From assembly GCA_002355495.1 (NCBI GenBank), contig AP017424.1:6823501-6887500 (forward strand): a stretch of DNA of 64,000 nucleotides, read 5' to 3'. This stretch comes from Streptomyces laurentii (GTDB lineage Bacteria > Actinomycetota > Actinomycetes > Streptomycetales > Streptomycetaceae). Made by a program: the position numbers and the translations under genes. Position 1 is the stretch's first letter; each line of letters starts with the position of its first letter. This document shows, in pieces, positions 43,801-51,692 of the stretch. The notes beneath the pieces are model-generated. The model was not told the origin of the DNA and made no database searches. It saw nothing but the letters and a program-made list of their open reading frames with translations.

Positions 43801-44934
43801 GTGGTACGAAGTCTGGTGACCGCGACGCTGGCCGCCGCGCTGGCCGCCACCTCGCTCGGCGTCGCCGAGGCCGCGGAGGCCCCGTCCGATGCGACGAGGT
43901 CGGGCGTCATGCAGTTGCTGCCGTTCCCCGAGGGGCACGTGTCGTCCTCCGCGGACCTGATCAACGACGCGGGACAGATCGTCGGGGCGACGTCCGACGG
44001 ACGCGGGGTCCACACGGCCACCCGCTGGGACGCGGACCTGTCCATCACCCCGCTCAAGGCGCTGACCAGCGCCGGCACGCTCGTCTGGACTCGGGCGCTG
44101 GGCCCCGACGGAACCGTCGCGGGGGCCGCGGACGTGGGAGACAGAGTGGACCACGCCGTCACCTGGGACGCGTCGGGCACCCCGACCCGCCTGGAAGAAC
44201 CGGCCGGGTACGTGAACAGCACCGCCAACGACATCAACGAGGACCATGTCGTGGTGGGCGTGGCATCCGACAACCGGGCGGCCCGCGCCGTCCGCTGGGG
44301 ACGCGACGGCACGGCCACCCTGCTGCCGCTGCCGTTCCTCGCCCGCTACAGCGAGGCCCTGTACGTCGACGCGCAGGGTGTGGCCTACGGCTGGGCCAGC
44401 AGCGGCTACACCAAGCAGGCCGTGCGCTGGGACACCGAGGGCAACGTGACCGAACTGGGCACCTTCGGCGGCCAGTGGTCCGAGATCCGCGACGTCAACG
44501 ACCGGGGCACCGCCGTCGGTTCGGCCGCCGCGCCCGGCTACGAGTCCTGGGCCGCCATCGCCCCGCCGTCCGGAACCTTCCAGCAGCTGCCGGGCGGTGT
44601 GGACAGCAGCTCGGCCGTCGACGTGAACAACCACGACGACACCCTGGGCGCCGTCAACTCGCAGTACACGCTGTGGAAGGACGGCGCCATGATCCCGCTT
44701 CGCCCGCTGACGGGCACCCAGTGGGTTCAGGTGTACGGGCTCAACGACTCCGGCACGACAGTGGGACAGTCGGGTAACTCGGCCACCGTGTGGGACGTGA
44801 ACGGAACGCCGACGGCCCTGCAGACAGGCCCGATGGCCGACTCCAGCGCCGCCAACGAGATCAACAACGCCGGCCAGGTCCTGGGATGGGCCTACACCTG
44901 GGACCAGGGAAGGCAGGCCGCGGTCTGGCGCTGA
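43801..44934 (+). CDS. Secreted HAF-repeat / propeller-like protein
   Basis: A 377-aa exported protein. The signal peptide (residues 1-25, ending GVAEA-AEA) is followed by seven or so repeats of the form I/V-N-D/N-x-G-x-I/T-V-G. Examples are LINDAGQIVGATSD, DVNDRGTAVGSAAAPGY, GLNDSGTTVGQSGN and EINNAGQVLGWAYTW, each followed by a VRW/TVW strand. This is the HAF-repeat family, probably a beta-propeller-like extracellular domain. GTG 43801 follows GGAAGGAAGAG. Single gene; role unknown. Confidence 0.82.
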   Translation: MVRSLVTATLAAALAATSLGVAEAAEAPSDATRSGVMQLLPFPEGHVSSSADLINDAGQIVGATSDGRGVHTATRWDADLSITPLKALTSAGTLVWTRALGPDGTVAGAADVGDRVDHAVTWDASGTPTRLEEPAGYVNSTANDINEDHVVVGVASDNRAARAVRWGRDGTATLLPLPFLARYSEALYVDAQGVAYGWASSGYTKQAVRWDTEGNVTELGTFGGQWSEIRDVNDRGTAVGSAAAPGYESWAAIAPPSGTFQQLPGGVDSSSAVDVNNHDDTLGAVNSQYTLWKDGAMIPLRPLTGTQWVQVYGLNDSGTTVGQSGNSATVWDVNGTPTALQTGPMADSSAANEINNAGQVLGWAYTWDQGRQAAVWR

Positions 44935-44939
44935 CCCGC

Positions 44940-45205
44940 CTACGGGAGGAGTTCCTCGATGTCGTCATCCGAGTAGTCCATCCGCTCGCCCTCGGGGTTG
45001 AACGGGTCGGCGGCGACGCCGGCTGCCGGATGAGGTCGAGGACGTCCCGCGTGCTCTGTGGGACCGTGTTCCCGGGCTGATGGGAAGAGATCTGGGGGAC
45101 GAGGTCGTCCGGGTCGCCGGCAGGGGAGGGGTCCGATTGTCCCCGGGCCCGCTCAGTCCCGGCTACAACGACAGAGCGGCGGGTCTGTCGGCAGGGGCAA
45201 CGCAC
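44940..45205 (-). pseudogene. Frameshifted acidic protein remnant
   Basis: One reverse frame gives DDLVPQISSHQ..TVPQSTRDVLDLIRQPA. A one-base shift near 45,020 continues it as VAADPFNPEGERMDYSDDDIEELLP with a stop at 44940. Both parts read as real protein, the second strongly acidic. It is probably a decayed small protein; no family recognised. Confidence 0.5.
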
Positions 45206-45547
45206 AAATGCGTTGCGGCCGTTTCAGCCGATTGCTAACGTCCCCGGCGTGCTGATCGAAGTCGACAGAGCCTAGCCTGAGCCCACCGTCCCACGGTGCT
45301 GGTCCAGGCGTCCCGAAAGAACCGAACGCCAGGATGTCGGCGTGGCGGGCGTGTGTGCTCTCCGCCCCCTGCTCAGTAGCTCCGGCCTTGCTCCGGCCTG
45401 CTGTCCGACGATCGCCTTCACCACCGCCGCGACAGGTCTTCTGTCGGCCTGAGTACGTGGTTGTTCTCCCGTATGCCGTTGTCGGGCTGTGGGCTGTGCC
45501 GTGCCTTCGTGGCCGGAGCGATGTCCCATCGAAACGGAATCATCGCC
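45206..45547. other. Intergenic, no gene recognised
   Basis: Open frames on both strands are low-complexity. Nothing supportable is seen apart from the upstream sequence of the L32-like gene. Confidence 0.4.
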
Positions 45548-45721
45548 ATGATGCACAAGAAGTCCCGCGCGCGAACCCGTCACCGTCGAGCCCAGTGGAG
45601 AATCGCTGTGCCCGTCGTGGTGACGTGCGCCAACGCCGCCTGTGGCCGGCGGACCCCGCCGCACGCCGCCTGCCGGCACTGCGGAATGTACCGGGGCCGT
45701 CAGGTGATGCCGCCGGCGTGA
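45548..45721 (+). CDS. rpmF: Ribosomal protein L32 paralogue
   Basis: A 57-aa protein. RARTRHRRAQWRIAVPVVV matches the L32 signature, followed by four cysteines (CANAAC, then CRHCG) that would bind zinc and by the closing RGRQV. The first cysteine pair is spaced C-x4-C, not the usual C-x2-C. The N-terminus MMHKK differs from the common MAVPK start. It stands far from rpmB/rpmG-type neighbours, so it is probably a second, accessory L32, possibly stress-induced. ATG 45548 or 45551 is the likely start; the frame extends to 45461. Confidence 0.75.
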   Translation: MMHKKSRARTRHRRAQWRIAVPVVVTCANAACGRRTPPHAACRHCGMYRGRQVMPPA

Positions 45722-45985
45722 CGCCTTCTCGGGAACGATGACGCCGGGTCCCGTCCCGTCCGCATCCGCGGCGACGGGACCCGGCCGTGGTCGCTCGCGT
45801 ACGGCCTCCCTTGAGAGGCCGTACGCGGCCCGGAGCGCATCGGGAACGGTGCCACCCGCCTCTCCCTCAAAGGCGGGAAATTCGCCCATTCGGGCGGTGT
45901 GGCCAGGCGGGCGACGGGTAGCGGTGGACAGCGGGTCCTGTCGTCGATCCCGTGTGCTTCTCTCTCGGCAAAGTGAGGAATTCCC

Positions 45986-46786
45986 GTGGCGGTTCTCGCG
46001 GAATCTGTCGAATCGATGGAACAACTGGCCGTGGCCTGGCGGGCCATGGTGCTCGACCGGGACGAGAACGCGGATGTCCGCGATCTCCCCGGCATCGCCG
46101 TCCGCTGGGCCGACTGCCGGTTCGCCTTCTGGAACTGCGTGACGCTGACCGATGTCGGCGCCGACGCCGGGCTGCTGGAGCGGCGGCTGCGTGAGGCGGC
46201 GGACGTCATGCGCGCGAAGGAACGGCCCGGATTCCTATGGGTGTTCGAGAACCTGATCGCGGACGAGGCGCGCGGGGGACTGGAGACCGCGGCCGCGCGG
46301 GCCGGCCTCGTGCACGCCTTCCCCGGCACCGGCATGGCCGGAGACCTGCTGCCCCTGCCCGAGCCCGCCCACCCGGATCTGACGTTCGTCCGCGTGACGA
46401 CCGACCAACAGCTCCAGGCGTACGCGGACATCAACTCCCGCGCGTACGGCTTCCCTCTGGAAGACGGCCGGGACGGCATCGGCGGCTCCGCGCTGTGGAA
46501 GAGCGGGGTGCACGCCTATCTGGGCCTGCGCGACGGCGTCCCCGTGACCTGCGCCGCGACGGTGGAAGCCGACGGCCGTCTGTTCGTCGTGCTCGTCGCC
46601 ACGGACCCGGTCTGGGAGCGCCGCGGCTACGGCGAGGCCGTGACGAGGAAGGCGCTGTACGAGGGGGCCCGCGCGACCGGGCTGACCCGCGCCACTCTCC
46701 ACGCGACCGCGGCCGGGGCGCCTGTGTACCCGCGGATCGGCTTCCAGCCGAACTCGCCGATGCACTTTTACGCGCTCAGGGGCTGA
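45986..46786 (+). CDS. GNAT-family N-acetyltransferase
   Basis: A 266-aa protein. The N-terminal 110 residues form a partner domain (FAFWNCVTLTDVGAD, RPGFLWVFE). The C-terminal GNAT fold has LVATDPVWERRGYGEAVTRKAL (acetyl-CoA loop R-R-G-Y-G, about 210-231) and YPRIGFQPNSPMHFYAL at the end. GTG 45986 follows GTGAGGA. It is a two-part enzyme of unknown substrate, standing alone. Confidence 0.85.
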   Translation: MAVLAESVESMEQLAVAWRAMVLDRDENADVRDLPGIAVRWADCRFAFWNCVTLTDVGADAGLLERRLREAADVMRAKERPGFLWVFENLIADEARGGLETAAARAGLVHAFPGTGMAGDLLPLPEPAHPDLTFVRVTTDQQLQAYADINSRAYGFPLEDGRDGIGGSALWKSGVHAYLGLRDGVPVTCAATVEADGRLFVVLVATDPVWERRGYGEAVTRKALYEGARATGLTRATLHATAAGAPVYPRIGFQPNSPMHFYALRG

Positions 46787-46891
46787 CCGGCCGGGAGCCG
46801 TGCGCGGCCCGTCGTCGTGTGCCGCTCCCACCCCCCTCGGTCACGTCTGGGTCCGAGCAGCGAAGGTGCCCCTCCTGGACCGTGTGTCGCC

Positions 46892-47407
46892 TCAGGACGC
46901 CCCGAGACCGTTCAGGAGAGTGTCGACGACGAGATCCGCCGCCCGGGCGGGGCTCAGGTCGGGCATCTGGCGGGATGCAAGGTGGATGAGCCGGGGAAGA
47001 AGCACGCCGGCCCATCCGGCGGGGAGTCCCGGGCGGAGCAGGCCCTCGTCGGTGGCGCGCTGGAGGAAGGTGTCGACCTCTGCGACGCAGGCGTCGCGAC
47101 GTGCGTGGACGGTGTCGTCGGCGAGCATGCGGGCGAGGTCGACCGGCCAGGTGCGGTTGACGGCGATGATGTTCTCGACGTAGCGGTGCAGGGCGACGGT
47201 GACGGGTGCCTCGCGCAGCCGCGCCTCTTCGATGGCCCGCTCGATGGCCGTGAGGCGGGACGTGTAGATGGCCGCGAGGAGTTCCTCGCGGGAGGCGAAG
47301 CGCCGGTACACGGTGCTCCGGTCCACGCCCGCCTCGGCGGCGATGCTCGCGATGCTCGCGCCGGGGTCGGCGGCGAGCATCCGCGCTCCGGGCGCCCGCC
47401 TCGTCAC
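46892..47407 (-). pseudogene. 5'-truncated TetR-family regulator
   Basis: About 162-171 codons remain. The second and recognition helices are intact (ASIASIAAEAGVDRSTVYRR, FASREELLAAIYTS) and the ligand domain is complete to 46892. The usual 25-30 residue N-terminus, with the first DNA-binding helix, is absent before LAADPGAS. A start at ATG 47380 or GTG 47407 is possible but would give an unstable DNA-binding domain. The truncation meets the truncated aldehyde dehydrogenase head to head. Confidence 0.7.
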
Positions 47408-47440
47408 CGGGGGTCCGCGGATTCCCGAGGGCCTGGAGAG

Positions 47441-47788
47441 GGCAACTACGTCACGCCGACCGTCTTCGCGGACGTCGACAACTCCATGCGGATCGCGCGG
47501 GAGGAGATCTTCGGCCCGGTCCTGGTCGTGCTCGCCTACGACGACGAGGACGACGCCGTCCGTATCGCGAACGATTCCGAGTACGGCCTGTCCGGCGGAG
47601 TCTGGTCCCGCGACGAGGAGCACACCTTGGCGGTCGCCCGCCGCCTCCGGACCGGCACCGTTACCGTCAACGGCGCCCCCGTCGCGTTCGACGGACCGTT
47701 CGGCGGCTTCAAGGCCAGCGGCATCGGCCGCGAGTACGGCGCCGCCGGCCTCGGCGCGTACACCGAGTACAAGACCATCACCGTGTGA
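47441..47788 (+). pseudogene. Aldehyde dehydrogenase C-terminal fragment
   Basis: 115 codons matching the last quarter of an NAD-dependent aldehyde dehydrogenase: GNYVTPTVFADVDNSMRIAR, EEIFGPVLVVLAY, GLSGGVWSRD, PFGGFKASGIGREYG, AYTEYKTI. The catalytic Cys and cofactor-binding regions are missing upstream. Remaining residues show no damage, so the loss is recent. Confidence 0.8.
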
Positions 47789-47884
47789 CCGTGCGGCCCG
47801 CCCGCCGGCCTCCCCGCCTTGGCGAGGCCCTGTGTGCCCGCGCCGGACCCCTCCGGCGCGGGCACACCCGTCGGCGCATCCGGA

Positions 47885-49579
47885 TCACGCGGGGGAGCGG
47901 ACCGCCGCGTCCTCCCGCCGCCGGCTCCCCGGCTCCAACCGGAGCTCGCGGCCCTGCCAGCGGCGCCGCAGCCAGCGGTCGTGGCTGGCGACGACGATCG
48001 CGCCCGGGCCGGTGCCGAGCGCGTCCTCCAACTCGTCGCACAGACGCGGCGAGAGATGGTTCGTCGGCTCGTCAAGGAGCAGCAACCGGGGTGGACGGGC
48101 CACCAGGAGTGCCAGCGCCAGACGGCGGCGCTGCCCCACGGACAGCCGGCCGACCGGCTTGTCCAGGTCCGCCTCGTGCAGCAGACCGAGCGTCTCCAGC
48201 GGCACCCGCTCCGCCCGCGCCCCGCCCAGCGACAGCTCGTACGTGGCGCGGACCGTACGCCCGGGTCGTGCGAACACGGTGTCCTGGGTGAGCATCCCCA
48301 CGGTCAGCCCGTCTCGCCGCAGCACCTCGCCTTCGGCGGCCAGGTGGCCCGCGAGGACGGCGAGCAGGGTCGACTTGCCCGCCCCGTTGCCGCCCGTGAC
48401 CAGCAGCCGGTCGGACGCCGCCACCTCCAGGTGGTCCAGCGTGAGCCGGCCCGGCACCCGTACGCCGGACAAGGCCACCAACGGGCGGGGATCTTCCGCC
48501 GGTTCGGCCGTCGGCGGACGGGATCCCTCCTCCGACGCGGCCGTCAGGTCCCCGGCCGCGAACCGGAGCGGGCGCGGCGGCTGGGCGACCTGGGCGCGCT
48601 CCAGCTCCTCCAGCCGCCGGGTGGCGTCGCGCGCCCGGCGGGAGATCTGGTTCTGGACCCGGCCCGCGCGGTGGCCGTAGCCCATCTTCTCGTTGTCGGT
48701 ACGGCCCCGGTCCGGGGCCAGCCGGTGCGCGGTCACCCCGGCCGACCGCCGCAGCTCCGCCAACTCCCGCTGTTCGTCCGCGTACCGCCGATCCCAGCGT
48801 TCCCGTTCGGCGCGCTGCGCGGACAGATACGCGGTGTAGCCGCCGCCGTAGCGCACCGGGCCGTCCACCGCCGGGTCGAGGTCGACCAGATCGGTACACA
48901 CGGCGTCGAGGAACGCCCGGTCGTGACTGGCGATCACCACCGTCCCGGGCATGCCGCGGACCTGCTCCTCCAGGAAGGCGGCGGCGGTGTCGTCGAGGTG
49001 GTTCGTCGGCTCGTCGAGGAGCAGCGCCGACGGACGCCGTACGACCAGCGCGGCCAGCGCGAGGCGGCCGCGCTGCCCTCCGGAGAGCGACGCGAGCGTG
49101 CGGTCGTGGCCGACCGCGCCGAGGCCCAGGCCGTCGAGCACCAGGGTGGCGCGGCGGTCGGCGTCCCAGGACTCCCGGTCCTGGGCCTGCTCCAGGCGGC
49201 TGCCGTAGGCGTCGAGGAGCGCGGGGTGACCGGGGTCGTCCGCCGTTGTCCGGGCGAGTTCCGCGCCGAGCCGGTCGAGCTCCGCGAGGTCCGCACGGGC
49301 CTCGCGGAGTGCCTCGTTCAGCACGACGGCGAGGGTCGTCTCGCCGTCGAACGGCATCTCCTGGTGGAGAAAGCCGAGATCCGCGGGACGGACGACGTCC
49401 CCGGCGTCGGGTTCGTCCACGCCGGCGAGCACTCGCAGCAGGGTGGACTTGCCGACGCCGTTCTCCCCGATCAGGCCGACGCGACGGCCGGGGGAGAAGG
49501 TCAGGCTGACGCCGTCGAGGACCCGGCGGCCGCCGAGGACACGGACGAGGTCACGGGCGAGCAGAGCGGGCTGGGGCAC
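47885..49579 (-). CDS. ABC-F family ATPase (ribosome-associated)
   Basis: A 564-aa twin-ATPase protein without membrane segments. Walker A sites are GENGVGKST and GGNGAGKST, ABC signatures SLSGGQRGRLAL and LSVGQRRRLAL, Walker B LLLDEPTNHL twice. The P-site linker between them is charged (about 225-300). The second signature has V in place of the usual G (SVGQ). ABC-F proteins act on the ribosomal E-site, often giving resistance to ribosome-targeting antibiotics. GTG 49579 follows AAGGGA. It lies 76 bp behind the other ABC-F gene, so the two form an operon. Confidence 0.9.
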   Translation of the reverse strand: MPQPALLARDLVRVLGGRRVLDGVSLTFSPGRRVGLIGENGVGKSTLLRVLAGVDEPDAGDVVRPADLGFLHQEMPFDGETTLAVVLNEALREARADLAELDRLGAELARTTADDPGHPALLDAYGSRLEQAQDRESWDADRRATLVLDGLGLGAVGHDRTLASLSGGQRGRLALAALVVRRPSALLLDEPTNHLDDTAAAFLEEQVRGMPGTVVIASHDRAFLDAVCTDLVDLDPAVDGPVRYGGGYTAYLSAQRAERERWDRRYADEQRELAELRRSAGVTAHRLAPDRGRTDNEKMGYGHRAGRVQNQISRRARDATRRLEELERAQVAQPPRPLRFAAGDLTAASEEGSRPPTAEPAEDPRPLVALSGVRVPGRLTLDHLEVAASDRLLVTGGNGAGKSTLLAVLAGHLAAEGEVLRRDGLTVGMLTQDTVFARPGRTVRATYELSLGGARAERVPLETLGLLHEADLDKPVGRLSVGQRRRLALALLVARPPRLLLLDEPTNHLSPRLCDELEDALGTGPGAIVVASHDRWLRRRWQGRELRLEPGSRRREDAAVRSPA

Positions 49580-49655
49580 AGGTGTCCCTTCGAGGGGTCG
49601 GTGGACGGCCCGCCGGGCGTACAGCCTCGGGCGCGGGCCAGGGCACACCGACGGG

Positions 49656-51290
49656 TCACACCGCGGGCGCCCCGGTCTCCGTCAGCTTCCCGTCGGCCAG
49701 CCGCAGCCAGCGGTCGACCCCGATCTCGGCGAGGAACCGCTCGTCGTGGCTGACCACCATGAAGGCACCCTGGTAGGAATCGAGCGCGCTCTCCAGCTGG
49801 CCGGCGCTGACCAGGTCGAGGTTGTTGGTCGGCTCGTCGAGCAGCAGGAGCTGCGGGGCCGGTTCGGCGCACAGCACACAGGCCAGGGTGGCGCGCAGCC
49901 GCTCGCCGCCGGAGAGCACCCCGACCGGCAGATGGGCGCGGGCACCGCGGAAGAGGAAGCGGGCGAGCAGGTTCATCCGCTCGGCCTCCGGCCGCTCCGG
50001 GGCGAACGCGGCGAAGTTCTCCGCCACCGTACGGTCCAGGTCCAGCAGGTCCAACCGCTGGGACAGATAGGCGATCCGGCCCTCGCTGCGCTTGATCTCC
50101 CCGTCGCTCGGGGCGAGTTCGCCGGTGATCAGCCGCATCAGGGTGGTCTTTCCGGCGCCGTTGGGGCCGGTGAGCGCGATGCGCTCCGGGCCGCGGACGG
50201 TCAGATCGAGACCGCCCGCGGCGAACACGTCCTCGTCGCCGAGACGTACCTGCATCCCCTCGCCGAGGAACAGGGTGCGGCCGGCGGGCACCTTGGTGTC
50301 GGGCAGCTCCAGGGTGAGGCGCTGCTCGTCGCGCAGCGCGCGCCCGGCCTCGTCCAGGCGGGCTTTGGCCTCGCTGACCCGGGAGGCGTGCATCTGCCCG
50401 GACCGGCCCGCGGACTCCTGCGCGCCCCGCTTCATGTTGCCCGCGAAGATACGGGGCAGACCGGCGTTCTTGAGGTTCTTGGCCGCGTTGCTCGCGCGGC
50501 GCTCCGCGCGCTCGCGGGCCTGCTGCATCTCCCGCTTCTCGCGCTTCAGCTCCTGCTCGGCATTGCGCACGTTCTTCTCGGCGACCTCCTGCTCGGCGCG
50601 GACGGCCTCCTCGTACGCGGTGAAGTTGCCTCCGTACAGCCGCAGTTCGTCGCTGCCGAGCTCGGCGATGCGCTCCATCCGGTCGAGCAGCGCGCGGTCG
50701 TGACTGACCAGGAGCAGGGAGCCGTTGAAGTCCGACAGGACGTCGTACAGCTTGTGCCGGGCCTCCAGGTCGAGGTTGTTGGTCGGTTCGTCGAGCAGCA
50801 GGACATCGGGGCGCTTGAGCAGCTGGGCGGCGAGGCCGAGGGACACGACCTGGCCGCCGCTGAGCGTGCTCAGGCTGCGGTCCAGGGGGAGACCGGCCAG
50901 GCCCAGACGGTCGAGCTGGGCGCGGGTGCGCTCCTCGATGTCCCAGTCGTCACCGATGGTGGTGAAGTGCTTCTCGTCGACATCGCCGGACTCGACGGCG
51001 TCCAGGGCGCGGATCACGTCGGCGATGCCGAGCACCTCGCCGACCGTGAGATTCCCGGTCAGGGGCAGGCTCTGCGGAAGGTAGCCGAGCGTGCCGTCGA
51101 CGGTCACCGTGCCGGTGGCGGGCCGGAGTTCACCGGCGATCAGCTTGAGCAGGGTGGACTTGCCGGAGCCGTTGGGGGCGACCAAACCCGTACGGCCGGA
51201 GGGCATGCTGAAGGTCAGGTCGTGGAAGACGGGGGTGTCGTCGGGCCAGGAGAACGAAAGGTTCGAGCAGACGACGGCGGCGTCGGACAT
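49656..51290 (-). CDS. ABC-F family ATPase with leader region
   Basis: A 544-aa ABC-F protein: Walker A GLVAPNGSGKST and ALTGPNGAGKTT, signatures STLSGGQVVSLGLA and LSGGERLRATLA, Walker B LLLDEPTNNLD twice. The linker (about 240-330) is strongly basic with KREKREMQQARERAERRASN and a LPRIFAGNMKRGAQESAG stretch. ATG 51290 follows GAGGT. A short leader ORF and a hairpin precede it, so antibiotic-induced attenuation is likely. It is the first gene of the ABC-F pair. Confidence 0.92.
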   Translation of the reverse strand: MSDAAVVCSNLSFSWPDDTPVFHDLTFSMPSGRTGLVAPNGSGKSTLLKLIAGELRPATGTVTVDGTLGYLPQSLPLTGNLTVGEVLGIADVIRALDAVESGDVDEKHFTTIGDDWDIEERTRAQLDRLGLAGLPLDRSLSTLSGGQVVSLGLAAQLLKRPDVLLLDEPTNNLDLEARHKLYDVLSDFNGSLLLVSHDRALLDRMERIAELGSDELRLYGGNFTAYEEAVRAEQEVAEKNVRNAEQELKREKREMQQARERAERRASNAAKNLKNAGLPRIFAGNMKRGAQESAGRSGQMHASRVSEAKARLDEAGRALRDEQRLTLELPDTKVPAGRTLFLGEGMQVRLGDEDVFAAGGLDLTVRGPERIALTGPNGAGKTTLMRLITGELAPSDGEIKRSEGRIAYLSQRLDLLDLDRTVAENFAAFAPERPEAERMNLLARFLFRGARAHLPVGVLSGGERLRATLACVLCAEPAPQLLLLDEPTNNLDLVSAGQLESALDSYQGAFMVVSHDERFLAEIGVDRWLRLADGKLTETGAPAV

Positions 51291-51312
51291 GGTGAGACCT
51301 CGGAGGTACTGA

Positions 51313-51335
51313 GGGCAGAAGAGAGTCCCCTGCCC
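51313..51335 (-). promoter_or_regulatory. Hairpin before ABC-F ribosome site
   Basis: GGGCAG (51313-51318) pairs with CTGCCC (51330-51335) just upstream of the ABC-F ribosome site. With the upstream leader ORF, it could be part of a translation- or transcription-attenuation switch. Confidence 0.45.
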
Positions 51336-51424
51336 AAGGCAGACGGGGAAAGGTGGTACGACGAAGCCGACCACTTCGGCGGCGGCGCTCTTCAGCACCG
51401 GCCGGTGGCCGTCAGGTCCGGATC

Positions 51425-51454
51425 TCACCCGGAGATGTCGTCGTCACCCACCAT
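51425..51454 (-). CDS. Leader peptide upstream of ABC-F (MVGDDDISG)
   Basis: A nine-codon ORF, ATG 51454, preceded by GAGGAG at 8 bases, and ending 134 bp before the ABC-F start. Such short, well-initiated ORFs drive ribosome-stalling attenuation in front of many antibiotic-resistance ABC-F and erm genes. No other role is visible. The stop overlaps a GTG that opens a frame running into the ABC-F gene. Confidence 0.5.
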   Translation of the reverse strand: MVGDDDISG

Positions 51455-51692
51455 GTCTGCGACTCCTCGATGAAAAGGTCGATGTCCCGCACAGGGTAGC
51501 AGGCCGTTCCGAGTGCCGACGTCCATCGGACGCGGGGCACACGTATGCGTCTGCTGAGGCGGCGGAGGGGTGACATGCCGCGGAGGTGTGCCCCGTCCCC
51601 GTTCGGCGCTTCGGTCCGCACGGCGACCGCCGTCGCCCCTCGGACAGGTGACGACGGCGGTACGGGTGGCCCTGGCGCGGTCCCGGGGGCGC
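51455..51692. promoter_or_regulatory. Upstream region of ABC-F operon
   Basis: About 240 bp between the leader peptide and the GMC gene stop. On the reverse strand a TACCCT-like -10 lies near 51494-51499, about 40 bp before the leader ATG; no good -35 partner is seen. No other feature recognised. Confidence 0.35.

Noticed and set aside
45520..45560. Zur box before the L32 paralogue
   Set aside because: Only a short ATCAT-CGCC-ATGAT repeat is seen, overlapping the start; it does not match a TGAAA-N5-TTTCA type site.
46237..46989. 250-codon frame overlapping the GNAT gene
   Set aside because: Shadow frame of the GNAT gene on the same strand; low-complexity translation.
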